A DNA stretch of 64,000 bases from Actinomycetota bacterium (GCA_009702325.1 WLID01000007.1:22810-86809); one strand, 5' to 3'. Counted from the stretch's first letter, positions 32,420 to 41,730 are shown. Made by a program: numbers and translations. The notes: generated by a model from the letters alone, not told the origin.

Positions 32420-33526
32420 CTAGCTCCAGACCTTCACGTCGCGATACAGCGTGTCGCGCTGCACCGGCGTCTTGCCAAGCGCCCGGATCGTGCGTGCGAA
32501 ATCTTCCGCGGACGCCCGGTAGGTGGTACCGGCGGCCGACACGACGTTCTCCTCGATCATGATTGAGCCAAGGTCGTCTGCACCGAACTCAAGCGCGACC
32601 TGTCCAACCTTCATTCCCTGGGTCACCCAGCTCGACTGAATGTGATCGACGTTGTCGAGGAACAGGCGTGAGACAGCCTGGGTCAGCAGATAGTCGAACG
32701 ATGTCGGCCGGCTCTCGGGCGGAACGAGCTCCGCGACTCTGTTGCCGTCGTCTTGGAATGTCCACGAGATGAACGCGCGGAAGCCGCGTGTTTCGTCTTG
32801 GAGTTCCCGCACCTTCCGCATGTGTTCGACGCGCTCTTCGAGCGTCTCGACGTGCCCGTACATCATCGTTGCGGTCGTTGACATCCCAAGCCGATGCGCC
32901 TGCCGCATGATGCCAAGCCATTCGGCCGATTTCGTCTTCTTCGGCGCGATGATCGCGCGCACCCGATCGACAAGGATCTCCGCGCCGCCACCGGGAATTG
33001 AGTCGAGACCGGCGTCGCGCAGACGGGTCAGAACATCGGGGACGGTGAGCTTCGACGCCCGCGAGATGTGCTGGATCTCGGGCGGCGACAGCGCGTGCAG
33101 ATGGATCGGGTAGCGCTCCTTGATCGACTTGAAGAGATCCTCGTAGTAGTCGATTCCGAGATCCGGGTGATGGCCGCCTTGCATCAGCACCCCGGTCCCG
33201 CCGAGCGCGAGCGTCTCCTCGATCTTCTTGAAGATGATCGGCTTCGGAAGCAGGTAGCCCTCACCGCCGTCGCCGGGGCTGCGGTAGAACGCGCAAAAGT
33301 CGCAGTCGGTCTTGCAGATGTTCGTGTAGTTGATGTTGCGATCGATGATGAACGTGACCCGTGAAGGATCGACCTTCCGTGACCGCATCTCGTTCGCTGC
33401 CCGGCCGATCGCGATCAGATCGCGCGAACGCAGCAATGTGATGGCGTCGTCGTCGCTCAACCGTTCCCCGGACAACGCGCGATCGAGAATCTCCGCCGTG
33501 GCGGAGCCTGTTGCAACAGCTGCCAT
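32420..33526 (-). CDS. mqnC: Cyclic dehypoxanthinyl futalosine synthase (radical SAM)
   Basis: MqnC cyclises dehypoxanthine futalosine in the futalosine route to menaquinone. The 368-residue protein has the radical-SAM CxxxCxxC (C71, C75, C78 in NICKTDCDFCAF), GVLMQGGHHPDLGIDYYEDL, and AGLDSIPGGGAEILVDRVR. The last motif is shared with MqnE, but the HHPD form is typical of MqnC. It starts with an ATG that shares its A with the upstream mqnA stop. Cytoplasmic. Confidence 0.95.
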   Translation of the reverse strand: MAAVATGSATAEILDRALSGERLSDDDAITLLRSRDLIAIGRAANEMRSRKVDPSRVTFIIDRNINYTNICKTDCDFCAFYRSPGDGGEGYLLPKPIIFKKIEETLALGGTGVLMQGGHHPDLGIDYYEDLFKSIKERYPIHLHALSPPEIQHISRASKLTVPDVLTRLRDAGLDSIPGGGAEILVDRVRAIIAPKKTKSAEWLGIMRQAHRLGMSTTATMMYGHVETLEERVEHMRKVRELQDETRGFRAFISWTFQDDGNRVAELVPPESRPTSFDYLLTQAVSRLFLDNVDHIQSSWVTQGMKVGQVALEFGADDLGSIMIEENVVSAAGTTYRASAEDFARTIRALGKTPVQRDTLYRDVKVWS

Positions 33527-34287
33527 CAGACGACCGCCGGGGTGGTTGCAAATCGCAGCTCGGGCACTTCGTCAAGCTCGCCAACCTCGTGCGCCAGCTC
33601 GAGGAAGGTGTAGAGCCCTGCCCGTTCCCGTGGGCCAAATCGGTAGCGCAGCTTCTCGAAGTAGCGCGCGAGGAACCCGGCGGGATAGCCGTAGAGTGCC
33701 GCCGCCTCGTGGGCGAGCGTCTCTGGCTCTGATCGTGCGGCACGGAGCGATGCGACCAACGCATCTTCGAGCGACGCGAGGTCGGGATGCAACGGTTCAG
33801 GCGCGGCCCAGACCGCGAAGACCATCGGCAGCCCTGTTCGTTCAAGCCAGAGTCGGCCGAGATCGTGATGGGGGGTCGGATCTTCGAACGCCGACTTCAG
33901 CGCGGCATCACCGATCAGCAGCGTTGCTTCGGCGTCCTCGCCGAGCGGCACCTGTTCCGCGTCGGGCAGAAGGATCTTCGTCAGGACGACCGAGGTTGCC
34001 GACTCAGGGGTCACCGCGACGGTGCGGATGCGATCGAACGGCGTGCGCGACACGAGCTGGATCGAGTCGACCGCACCCTCCGATGAAACACAGAGGCGCG
34101 GAAGCAGCCGAAGCGTGTCGGCGTTGCGCGCGTACTCGATCGATGAGATCGGAGCGGTGTCGAGCTCTCCGGCGACGAGCCGCTTGTTGAGCTCCGTCGG
34201 CACACCTGTGACCTCTTCGTACTCAGCATCGACCCGGAAGAAGACGGGCGCCATATTGGCGTAGGAGATCCGGCCGAGGCGAATCAC
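33526..34287 (-). CDS. mqnA: Chorismate dehydratase
   Basis: MqnA converts chorismate to 3-enolpyruvylbenzoate, the first step of the futalosine pathway. I start at the GTG at 34287, one base after the mqnE stop; this gives 253 residues beginning VIRLGRISYANMAPVFFRV, the standard MqnA opening. ELNKRLVAGELDTAPISSIEYAR and LLIGDAALKSAF are conserved. The fold is a periplasmic-binding-protein-like two-domain structure, without a signal peptide here. Confidence 0.95.
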   Translation of the reverse strand: MIRLGRISYANMAPVFFRVDAEYEEVTGVPTELNKRLVAGELDTAPISSIEYARNADTLRLLPRLCVSSEGAVDSIQLVSRTPFDRIRTVAVTPESATSVVLTKILLPDAEQVPLGEDAEATLLIGDAALKSAFEDPTPHHDLGRLWLERTGLPMVFAVWAAPEPLHPDLASLEDALVASLRAARSEPETLAHEAAALYGYPAGFLARYFEKLRYRFGPRERAGLYTFLELAHEVGELDEVPELRFATTPAVV

Positions 34288-34288
34288 G

Positions 34289-35398
34289 CTACGACTCCCA
34301 CCGGCGGATCTCGTTGTAGAGCGTGTCGCGCTGCACCGGGATGCGGCCTGCCTCCTGCACGACACGGACGAGCTCGGCGATCTTCTGCTCGGTGCCCGTC
34401 GTCGCGCCCGCAGAGTGGAAGATCGACTCGCGCACGACCGTGCCCTGCACGTCGTTTGCCCCCATGTGGAGAGCGATCTGCGCGACCGGCATCGTGAGGC
34501 TGATCCAGTACGCCTTGATGTTCGCGATGTTGTCGAGCATCAGCCGCGACACAGCCAGCATCTTGAGATCCTCAGCGCCGGTCTGGAACGTGAACCCGCG
34601 GCGCTCAAAGACGGTGTTCTCCGGATGGAACGCGAGCGGAACAAAGGCGAGAAAGCCGCCCGTCTTGTCCTGCTGATCGCGCAGCCGGAGGAGATGGTCG
34701 ATCCGCTCCTCGTAGGTCTCGACGTGCCCGTAGAGCATCGTGCAGTGCGTTGGAATTCCCATCTTGTGCGCCGTGTCGTGCACGTGGAACCAGATGTCCG
34801 GATGCTCCTTGCCCGGTGTAACGAGACGCCGGACGCGATCGGCGAAGATCTCTGCCCCACCGCCGGGCAGCGACCCGAGCCCAACGGCCTTGAGCTCGCG
34901 CAGCACTTCCTCGTGCGTGAGGCCCGAGAGGGTCGTCATGTGGTGGATCTCGGAGGCGGTGTAGCACTTGAGGTGCACGTCGGGCATCGCCTCGTGGAGC
35001 CGTCGAATGGTGTCGAGGTAGAACTCGAAATCGATGTGCGGATTCTCGCCGTTCACCATGTGAATCTCGGTGAACCCTGTGACTTCGCGCTGTGCGAGCG
35101 CGTCGGCAACAAGCTCTTCCGGCGTCGTTGTGTAGGCCTGCTCCTGCTTCTGCGTCGCCGCGAACGCGCAGAACTTGCACTTCACGCGGCAGACGTTTGT
35201 CTGGTTCAAGTACAGGTTCTGGACGAAGTAGACGTTGTCGTCGCCGCCACGCACGCGACGAGAGAAGTCGGCGAGCTCACCGAGCGCGAGCAGGTCGTCG
35301 GACTCGAGGAGCGTCAGGCCGTCCTCAAGATCAAGGCGCACATTCGCCGCGACTTTCTCGCGGATCTGGTCCAGTGCTCTGTCGACTGCGATTGCCAT
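34289..35398 (-). CDS. mqnE: Aminofutalosine synthase (radical SAM)
   Basis: MqnE joins 3-enolpyruvylbenzoate with SAM to give 6-amino-6-deoxyfutalosine. The 369-residue protein has C70, C74, C77 (NVCRVKCKFCAFA) for the Fe-S cluster, FTEIHMVNGENPHIDFEFYLD, and LGSLPGGGAEIFADRVR. The HMVNGENPH version distinguishes it from MqnC. Its ATG directly follows the polyprenyl synthase stop. The order mqnE-mqnA-mqnC gives three pathway enzymes on one message. Confidence 0.95.
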   Translation of the reverse strand: MAIAVDRALDQIREKVAANVRLDLEDGLTLLESDDLLALGELADFSRRVRGGDDNVYFVQNLYLNQTNVCRVKCKFCAFAATQKQEQAYTTTPEELVADALAQREVTGFTEIHMVNGENPHIDFEFYLDTIRRLHEAMPDVHLKCYTASEIHHMTTLSGLTHEEVLRELKAVGLGSLPGGGAEIFADRVRRLVTPGKEHPDIWFHVHDTAHKMGIPTHCTMLYGHVETYEERIDHLLRLRDQQDKTGGFLAFVPLAFHPENTVFERRGFTFQTGAEDLKMLAVSRLMLDNIANIKAYWISLTMPVAQIALHMGANDVQGTVVRESIFHSAGATTGTEQKIAELVRVVQEAGRIPVQRDTLYNEIRRWES

Positions 35399-36313
35399 TT
35401 AGCGGACTCTGTCGACGACGGCGTAGGTCAGGGCTTCCAACTCCTCGCGATGCGCTCCGGACACGAGATGGGCGCGTGCCTTGGCAGCGTAGTCGAGCGC
35501 GGCCTCCCGGGAGCGCGGCAGGGCATCGGTTGCGGCCACACGGACGAGCGCACCATCGAGCGGGCCACCCGCAAGCGCTGCCCGAACAACCTCATCCTGC
35601 TCGGCAGCCAGAAGCAGAGGCAACGTCGGCGTACCTTCGCGGAGGTCGGTGCCGGGGATCTTGCCGGTGTCCTCGCTCTCACCCGCGCAATCGAGGATGT
35701 CGTCTGCAATCTGGAACGCGATTCCGAGCGCGAGGCCGTAGGCGCCAAGCTCACGGTTGCCCCCAGAGCCGAGCAGGCAGGCTGCTTCAAAGAGCTTCCC
35801 GGTCTTGAGGGCGCAGCGTTCGAGATAGGCATCAACGGTGGTCTCCGGCTTGCGCACCTGCAGTCGCTGCATTGCCTCGCCTCGAGCAAGCGCGAGGCTC
35901 GCTTCGGCAAGTGTGGCGACAGCGTTCGCATCACCCGTCGAGGCGAGTTCGGCGAACGCGCATGAGAAGAGATAGTCGCCGGCCCCAAGCGCCGCCTCCG
36001 CTCCAAACACCGACCACGCAGCGGGGGCACCGCGCCGAATCCGCGCACCATCGACGAGGTCGTCATGGACGAGCGTCGCCATGTGCACGAGCTCGACGGC
36101 AACGGCCGCGGGAACCGACGGCGGCTCGTTCGGGTCGGAGACAAGGAAACAGAGGAGCGGGCGGAGCCGCTTCCCTCCGGCCGCAAGCACCTCAGCCGAG
36201 ACACCGGCGGCGAGACCTGGCCGACGCTCAACCGCCCGCGCGAGGCGCGCTTCAAGCTCGCCGAGATAGGCGGCCAGCCCGGGAACCGTCTCAAGCGCTT
36301 CGAGCTGACTCAC
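35399..36313 (-). CDS. Polyprenyl diphosphate synthase (menaquinone side chain)
   Basis: I start at the GTG at 36313, overlapping the methyltransferase stop by four bases; this gives 304 residues. The prenyl-synthase motifs are GGKRLRPLLCFLV, the first aspartate-rich motif VHDDLVDGA near residues 75-83, and the second IAFQIADDILD near 194-204. A GDYLFSCAF stretch lies between them. The enzyme chain-elongates farnesyl diphosphate; context with mqn and menG points to the menaquinone isoprenoid tail. Chain length cannot be read. Confidence 0.92.
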   Translation of the reverse strand: MSQLEALETVPGLAAYLGELEARLARAVERRPGLAAGVSAEVLAAGGKRLRPLLCFLVSDPNEPPSVPAAVAVELVHMATLVHDDLVDGARIRRGAPAAWSVFGAEAALGAGDYLFSCAFAELASTGDANAVATLAEASLALARGEAMQRLQVRKPETTVDAYLERCALKTGKLFEAACLLGSGGNRELGAYGLALGIAFQIADDILDCAGESEDTGKIPGTDLREGTPTLPLLLAAEQDEVVRAALAGGPLDGALVRVAATDALPRSREAALDYAAKARAHLVSGAHREELEALTYAVVDRVR

Positions 36314-36990
36314 CCGGTGACCTCGGCAACGCCCGTGTGGAGGGCGACGATGCTGCCACCGAGCAGCGTGAACCGAACCGCACCAAAGCCTGCCTCGGCA
36401 AGACGAGATGCAAGCTCCTCGGCTCCAGGGAACCGTTTCACCGATGCCGGCAAGTAGGCGTAGGCCTTGCCGCCCGGGAGCACCTTGCCGAGCACCGGCA
36501 CGATCCGATCGAACCACAACGAAAAGAAGGGACGCACGATGCCACGAGGCGTTGTGATCTCAAGAATCGCGACGCGACCACCGGGGCGCAGCACCCGCCG
36601 TAGCTCACGCAGAGCGAGATCGAGATCGGCGACGTTACGCACACCGAAGCCCACGGTCGCCGCATCGAACGATCCGTCGGCAAACGGCAGTGCAAGCAGG
36701 TCACCCTGAATCCACTCAATGTCGGGTGCCTTGCTGCGGGCGCGCGCCAACATCCGTTCGGAGAAGTCGAGCCCAATCACCTCGCTGGCCCCAGCTCGCC
36801 GATCGGCGAGCGCGAAATCGCCTGTTCCGCACGCGCCGTCGAGCACGCGATCTCCCGGCATCACAACCGATTCTGCGGCGAGCCGACGCCAACGCCGATC
36901 GAGCCCAACGGTCATGACGCGGTTCATCACGTCATACACGGGGGCGATCCGGTCGAACATCGACCGCACTGCCTCTGGTGCGAGCGTCAC
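36310..36990 (-). CDS. menG: Demethylmenaquinone methyltransferase
   Basis: I start at the GTG at 36990 (overlap of four bases with ubiX), giving 226 residues beginning VTLAPEAVRSMFDRIAPVYD, where MFDRIAPVYDVMNR is the UbiE/MenG signature. VLDGACGTGDFALA is SAM motif I, FADGSFDAATVGFGVRNV follows, and the second UbiE signature appears as RRVLRPGGRVAILE. It methylates demethylmenaquinone at C2. The aspartate of motif I is kept but the usual Gly/Cys context is slightly altered. Confidence 0.93.
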   Translation of the reverse strand: MTLAPEAVRSMFDRIAPVYDVMNRVMTVGLDRRWRRLAAESVVMPGDRVLDGACGTGDFALADRRAGASEVIGLDFSERMLARARSKAPDIEWIQGDLLALPFADGSFDAATVGFGVRNVADLDLALRELRRVLRPGGRVAILEITTPRGIVRPFFSLWFDRIVPVLGKVLPGGKAYAYLPASVKRFPGAEELASRLAEAGFGAVRFTLLGGSIVALHTGVAEVTG

Positions 36991-37589
36991 GCCTGCTCCG
37001 CGGCAGGTTCGCCCCACCGTGGGACGAGTGTGTTTTCGACACCCAGCTGATCGAGGATCCGGGCGACCACGAAGTCGACGAGGTCGGCGATTGTCTCTGC
37101 GCCCGCATAGAAGCCGGGCGAAAGCGGCAGGATCGTTCCGCCCGCCCGCTTCAAGCTCACCATGTTCTCGAGGTGGATCAGCGAGTACGGCGTCTCGCGC
37201 GGGCACACGATCAGCTTCCGCTCCTCCTTGAGGGCGACCGATGCGGCCCGATGAATCAGGTTCTGGCTGCCCCCTGTGGCGATCGTGCCGAGCGTCCCCA
37301 TCGAGCACGGGCAGATCACGTAGCCGTCGATCTTTGCCGAGCCCGACGCATACGGCGAACGCCAATCGCGGTCGTCGACGATCGTCACTCCTTCAAGCCC
37401 CGCCGTCAGACGAGCGAGCGTTTCATCACGGGAAAGTCGAGCATCACCGTAGAGCTCGGTTGCGATCACTTCGAGCGCCGCGCTCGACGCACACACGCCA
37501 ACCTCCGCACCCGCACCTGCAAGCGCCTCGAGGAGTCGAGCCGCATAGGGGGCGCCAGAGCCGCCGGTGATGCCGAGGAAGATACGCAT
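36987..37589 (-). CDS. ubiX: Flavin prenyltransferase
   Basis: UbiX prenylates FMN to make the cofactor needed by UbiD decarboxylases. The 200-residue protein has RIFLGITGGSGAPYAARLLEAL at the N-terminus and ICPCSMGTLGTIATGGSQNLIHRAASVALKE and LIVCPRETPYSLIHLENM later, quoted in parts. In the futalosine pathway this is MqnM, partner of the UbiD-type MqnL encoded at 40291. Cytoplasmic. It is the first gene of the men/mqn block, 50 bases after the qcr operon. Confidence 0.95.
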   Translation of the reverse strand: MRIFLGITGGSGAPYAARLLEALAGAGAEVGVCASSAALEVIATELYGDARLSRDETLARLTAGLEGVTIVDDRDWRSPYASGSAKIDGYVICPCSMGTLGTIATGGSQNLIHRAASVALKEERKLIVCPRETPYSLIHLENMVSLKRAGGTILPLSPGFYAGAETIADLVDFVVARILDQLGVENTLVPRWGEPAAEQA

Positions 37590-37639
37590 AGGTCGTTACA
37601 GCCTAGATCCGGCGGCCGGGAAGCGGCCGACGGCGGGCG

Positions 37640-38503
37640 CTACTTCGGGCCTTGTGAGGCTTCGAGGAACTCGGCCATCAGCGTCAGGTTGGCCTGACCC
37701 TGGCTTGCGAACGCCGGCATCGCGCTGCCCTTCGTCACGCAGCTCGGACACTTCAGGTGTTCGACCTGGAAGAGGATCCCGCGATGCTGCGCACCTTCAG
37801 CTGTCAGTTCTGGCCCACCGAGGTTGGACGCACCATTGCCGAGGTACACGTGACAGTTCATACAGCCGGCGACGGCAAAAAGCTTCGCGCCAGCAACTGC
37901 CTTGGGGTTATTGGCAAATCCCTGCTGCTTCGCCCATTCCGGCACCTTGCCGATCAGCTCAGACCCGAGAGACTCGTTCGCGGTGGCGCCACGGTAGGTC
38001 ATGATCCCCATCGAGAAGATCACGAGCACGCCCGTCACCATGGCAACAGGACGGCGCAGCGGACGACGCTCCGCACGGGTGTCGAGGAACGGAAGCGCGA
38101 TCAACAACAGCACGCAGATCGTGGGAATACCGATCGTTCCGAGGATCACCGACTCCGGCCACTTGAAGATCCGGAGGAGGTAGAAGAGGAAGTAGAAGTA
38201 CCAGTCAGGACGCGGCGTAAAGCTGATCGTTCCTGGGTCGGCCGGGTCGTCTGTGAGCTTGCCGAGCCAGCCCGACGTCCCTTCGGTCGACGCGACGCCG
38301 TCGTGCATCACGATGCCGGTGTGGTCTCCCGGCGTTGTCCACTTCCACACAACCGCGAGGGCGATGATGACGCCGACGGTGACGAGCGACATGATCGTGT
38401 CGTGCAACATCGCGTACGGGTGGAACGGCTTCCCCCGCTTCTTGACGTCTGACTTGTACTGACGGAACTGACGCTCCCGGAAGACGCGACGATCGTCAGC
38501 CAT
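37640..38503 (-). CDS. qcrC: Menaquinol-cytochrome c reductase, fused cytochrome b C-terminal/cytochrome c subunit
   Basis: I start at the ATG at 38503, overlapping qcrB by eight bases (287 residues). The first part holds about three to four membrane helices including FTPRPDWYFYFLFYLLRIFK, which matches the subunit IV-like part of cytochrome b with the PDWY (PEWY-type) Qo motif. After a helix near residue 165, the C-terminal ~90 residues are a cytochrome c domain with CMNCH haem attachment and a likely Met ligand in GSAMPAF. This fusion is known from Bacillus-type bc complexes. It passes electrons from menaquinol to the terminal oxidase. Confidence 0.92.
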   Translation of the reverse strand: MADDRRVFRERQFRQYKSDVKKRGKPFHPYAMLHDTIMSLVTVGVIIALAVVWKWTTPGDHTGIVMHDGVASTEGTSGWLGKLTDDPADPGTISFTPRPDWYFYFLFYLLRIFKWPESVILGTIGIPTICVLLLIALPFLDTRAERRPLRRPVAMVTGVLVIFSMGIMTYRGATANESLGSELIGKVPEWAKQQGFANNPKAVAGAKLFAVAGCMNCHVYLGNGASNLGGPELTAEGAQHRGILFQVEHLKCPSCVTKGSAMPAFASQGQANLTLMAEFLEASQGPK

Positions 38504-39233
38504 GCTTCTCCTCGGATTCATCGTCGAGCGGCCCGCTACCAGCGGCGTCCTTCGACCACGGCGGCGACGTGACACCAAGGCGGATCACGAGGTACAGGTG
38601 GAGGGCGATCAGCCCGGCGATCATGGCCGGCAGTAGCAGCATGTGGATCGCGTAGAAGCGACTCAAGGTGTCGTTATTGATGAACTCGCCACCCTGCAGG
38701 AACTGTGCGATGAACGGTCCAAGGAACGGAGCGGTGCCGTTGATGCTGATGCCGACCGTGGTTGCCCAGTATGCCGTCTGATCCCACGGCAGCAGGTAGC
38801 CGGTGAAGCCTTCGGCGAGACCCAGCGCGACAAGGATGACGCCGATAATCCAGGTGAGCTCCCGCGGGTACTTGTATGCACCAAACAGGAACACGCGGCC
38901 CATGTGCATGAACATCAAGATGATGAACACCGACGCTCCCCAACGGTGCATACCGCGCACGAGCCAGCCGGCGAACAGGTCGTTCGTGATGTGGACGATC
39001 GACGGGTAGGCACTCTTCGCGTCGGGCTTGTAGTACATCGCGAGCATCACGCCCGTCGTCGCCTGCACAAGGAATGCAGTGAGCGTCGCCGAGCCAAGCG
39101 TCTGGAACCAGTTGATGTCGCTTGGCACCTTGCGGAACAGGAAGTACTTGATGCCGCCGACGAGCCCAGACCGCTCCTCGATCCAGTCGATGGGGTACAT
39201 CAGGTGCTCGTACTTTGAACGCTGGTTTGCCAC
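38496..39233 (-). CDS. qcrB: Menaquinol-cytochrome c reductase cytochrome b6-type subunit
   Basis: The 245-residue protein (GTG start) has four membrane helices with paired histidines for two b haems: HRWGASVFIILMFMHMGRVF and AIHMLLLPAMIAGLIALHLY. GYLLPWDQTAYWATTVG matches the quinone-site loop of cytochrome b6. It is the short form, completed by the C-terminal part fused in qcrC. It lies between the Rieske gene (14 bases upstream) and qcrC. Confidence 0.95.
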   Translation of the reverse strand: MANQRSKYEHLMYPIDWIEERSGLVGGIKYFLFRKVPSDINWFQTLGSATLTAFLVQATTGVMLAMYYKPDAKSAYPSIVHITNDLFAGWLVRGMHRWGASVFIILMFMHMGRVFLFGAYKYPRELTWIIGVILVALGLAEGFTGYLLPWDQTAYWATTVGISINGTAPFLGPFIAQFLQGGEFINNDTLSRFYAIHMLLLPAMIAGLIALHLYLVIRLGVTSPPWSKDAAGSGPLDDESEEKHG

Positions 39234-39247
39234 GGTCGCTCTTCGCC

Positions 39248-40153
39248 TTAGTTGGGTGGCTGGATCGGATACAGCCAGGACTCAATACCGCCAGCCTGCT
39301 CGCCCGGAGGTGAGTAGGAGTTCTTGTGGATCTTCGCGCCGGCGCCTTCACCTTCGACGATCGCCACGGAGTACGGTGCGCCGATGTAGAGGTTGCCGTT
39401 GCGGATCGAGAAGGCGTAACGGTCGAGAGCACGTACCGGCGGGCCGGCGACACAGTTGCCTTCAGAGTCGTACTGGCCACCGTGACAGGGACAGCCGAAA
39501 CCGGACGGCTTCGTCGGGATGAGCGTCACGTCACCGAAGGTCTTGGTCTGCTTGTCGTAGACCGGGCCGTTCGGCTGCACCGGGCAGCCAAGGTGGACGC
39601 AGTGGTTCGAGATGATCGTGAAGCTCGGCTGCGCGCCAAGGAGGCCGTTGTATCGAACGAACGCCGTGCGGCGCGAGACTTCACCTTGGCTCGGATCAGA
39701 CATGTAGGTGGCGACGACGAACGAGCCCTGCGGGAAGTTTTCGACGGGGCCGAGGTCGTGATCCTTGACCCCCTGGTTGAGGAATGCCGGGCCAACCATG
39801 AATCCAAGCGCGGGGAGCGACACGAGGCCGCCGATAACGCCACCAAGGCCGAGCGTCGACATCTCAAGGAAGACGTTGCGCGGGTACTTCTCGCGTGTTG
39901 AGGGAGGCGGGATGGTTGGGCCTGGATGGCCAGGGCCAAACTCCGGCTCGACCGGAAGAGCCTCGGCAATACCGCGCCGGCCAGCCGCTTCGCGGATCCA
40001 CAAGATCCCGAACAGCACCGAGATCACGATGCCCAGGGCGATGATCTGCCAACGCACCACAAGCCCGAGCAGCGCGACTGCAACGCCAATGGCGAAGCCG
40101 ACGGGCCACAAGCTCGGGCCGGGGACGTGCGGGGTTTTCCGTCTGGGATCCAC
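39248..40153 (-). CDS. qcrA: Rieske iron-sulfur protein of the menaquinol-cytochrome c reductase
   Basis: The ~301-residue protein has two to three membrane helices before the soluble Rieske domain. Two ligand loops are clear: NHCVHLGCPVQ and GFGCPCHGGQYDSEG, holding Cys-His pairs of the [2Fe-2S] cluster and the structural disulfide. I use the GTG at 40153; a TTG five codons upstream (40168) is possible and neither has a good Shine-Dalgarno. The long N-terminal region with extra helices is characteristic of actinobacterial QcrA. First gene of the qcr operon. Confidence 0.93.
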   Translation of the reverse strand: MDPRRKTPHVPGPSLWPVGFAIGVAVALLGLVVRWQIIALGIVISVLFGILWIREAAGRRGIAEALPVEPEFGPGHPGPTIPPPSTREKYPRNVFLEMSTLGLGGVIGGLVSLPALGFMVGPAFLNQGVKDHDLGPVENFPQGSFVVATYMSDPSQGEVSRRTAFVRYNGLLGAQPSFTIISNHCVHLGCPVQPNGPVYDKQTKTFGDVTLIPTKPSGFGCPCHGGQYDSEGNCVAGPPVRALDRYAFSIRNGNLYIGAPYSVAIVEGEGAGAKIHKNSYSPPGEQAGGIESWLYPIQPPN

Positions 40154-40220
40154 TCTCGAAAGATACAAACGTCACGAACGCGGATTGCGGAGCCTAGCGG
40201 ACGCCGCAGCAATGGTGTTG

Positions 40221-40247
40221 AAGAACCGTTACGACAGAGCGGTTCTT
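40221..40247 (-). terminator. Possible terminator after ubiD
   Basis: AAGAACCG and CGGTTCTT form an eight-pair stem with an 11-base loop, about 45 bases beyond the ubiD stop and before the Rieske gene. On the minus strand only a short CAACACC tail follows. It may mark the end of the hem-ubiD transcript. Confidence 0.4.
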
Positions 40248-40290
40248 GCGTGTCTGAGGGCGCTTATCGGCCTTACTCCTCGGGTTTTTC

Positions 40291-41730
40291 CTATAGATCG
40301 ATGCCGTACTGGGCCCAGCGCTCATCGACGCGCTGCGCAATCTCCCGACTCATCGAGATCTCGGGAGGCCACGTTCGAGCGCCTTCGGCTGGGCTTTTCG
40401 CGGTCGCGTCGATCCCGATCTTCCCTGAAATGAAGGGGAGGGTCGAGGCGTGATCGAGATGATCGATTGGCCCGTCCGCCATCACGATGTCGCGTGCCGG
40501 ATCGACGTTTGCCCCAACGTAGAAGAACACCTCGCCGTAGTCGTGCACGTTGACGTGCTCGTCGACGACCACGACCGCTTTCGTGAGCGAAAGCAGACCG
40601 AGGCCCCACACGGCATACATCACCTTCCGGGCATGCCCAGGGAACATCTTCCGAATCGAGACGATCACGCAGTTGTGGAACGCCCCCGCAAACGGCAGGT
40701 CGTAGTCAACGATCTCCGGAACGCTCGCCTTGATCGCTGGCAAGAAGATGCGTTCGGTCGCCTTGCCAAGCCATGCGTCTTCTTGGAGCGGCTTGCCGAC
40801 GACGATCGATGGGTAGATCGCGTCGCGGCGCATCGTCATCGCGGTGACGTGGAACACCGGGAACTCCTCCGGCGGCGTGTAGAAGCCTGTGTGGTCGCCA
40901 AACGGCCCTTCGACTGCAACATCGCCCTTCTCGACGTATCCCTCGAGGATGATCTCGGCGTTCGCCGGCACCTCGAGATCGACCGTGACGCCTTTGACAA
41001 GCTCTACCGCCTCACCGCGGAGATAGCCGGCAAACATGAACTCGTCGATGTGCTTGGGCAGCGGCGCTGAGGCGCTGTAGGCGGTAATCGGGTCGAGGCC
41101 GAGAGCAACAGCGACCTCCATCCGGCCTTCGCTGAATAGGTAGTCGGCCCGGCCGTCCTTGTGGATCTGCCAGTGCATGCCCGTCGTGTTCTTCGACATC
41201 ACCTGCAGGCGATACATGCCCACGTTACGGGCACCCGTTCGCGGATCACGCGTGATCACGGCCGGAAATGTGATGAACGGCCCGGCGTCGTCAGGCCAGC
41301 ATGTCTGGACAGGAAGCAGGGAGAGGTCGACTTCGTCGCCGCGGAGCACGATCTCCTGGCAGGCGCCCTTCTTGACGACCTTCGGGCGCGAGTCAGCGAT
41401 CGACTTCAGCTTCTGCAACCCGCGGAGCTTGTCGACCAGACCTTCGGGCGGCTGCATCTCCAACACGTCGGAGAGCTTCGCCGCGACCTCGTCGAGATCG
41501 GAGACACCAAATGCGAGACACGTCCGCTTCTCGGTCCCGAACTGATTGACGAGCACCGGGTGGCTGCTGCCGGTTGGGCGCTCAAAGAGGAGTGCCGGCC
41601 CGCCAGCCTTGACCGTTCGATCGACGATCTCGGTCATTTCGAGGACCGGGTCGACCTCGACCGTCACACGCCGCAGCTCACCCTCGCGCTCGAGGAGCGC
41701 GATCCACTCTCGGAGATCGGCGATGGCCAG
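40291..41730 (-). CDS. ubiD: UbiD-family decarboxylase (MqnL-type), apparently with a CTG start
   Basis: UbiD enzymes decarboxylate aromatic acids using prenylated FMN; near mqn genes and ubiX the likely substrate is the prenylated 6-naphthoate of menaquinone synthesis. Family blocks include LLPVQTCWPDDAGPFITFP, RNVGMYRLQV (cofactor-binding Arg), VAVEGPFGDHTGFYTPPEEF (catalytic Glu) and SLTKAVVVVDEHVNVHD. The first canonical start codon (GTG 41667) would drop 21 conserved residues. In-frame sequence upstream reads DLREWIALLEREGELRR, the usual UbiD N-terminus, and is opened only by CTG at 41730, after a TAA at 41745-41743. From CTG the protein is 479 residues and aligns with the family start at residue 1. 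Confidence 0.85.
   Translation of the reverse strand: MAIADLREWIALLEREGELRRVTVEVDPVLEMTEIVDRTVKAGGPALLFERPTGSSHPVLVNQFGTEKRTCLAFGVSDLDEVAAKLSDVLEMQPPEGLVDKLRGLQKLKSIADSRPKVVKKGACQEIVLRGDEVDLSLLPVQTCWPDDAGPFITFPAVITRDPRTGARNVGMYRLQVMSKNTTGMHWQIHKDGRADYLFSEGRMEVAVALGLDPITAYSASAPLPKHIDEFMFAGYLRGEAVELVKGVTVDLEVPANAEIILEGYVEKGDVAVEGPFGDHTGFYTPPEEFPVFHVTAMTMRRDAIYPSIVVGKPLQEDAWLGKATERIFLPAIKASVPEIVDYDLPFAGAFHNCVIVSIRKMFPGHARKVMYAVWGLGLLSLTKAVVVVDEHVNVHDYGEVFFYVGANVDPARDIVMADGPIDHLDHASTLPFISGKIGIDATAKSPAEGARTWPPEISMSREIAQRVDERWAQYGIDL

Noticed and set aside
36310..37365. Longest-frame starts for menG, the polyprenyl synthase, cysC, FlaA1-type and first ATP-grasp genes
   Set aside because: The extensions run antisense or out of frame through neighbouring genes and lack family similarity; GTG codons at four-base overlaps give the expected lengths.
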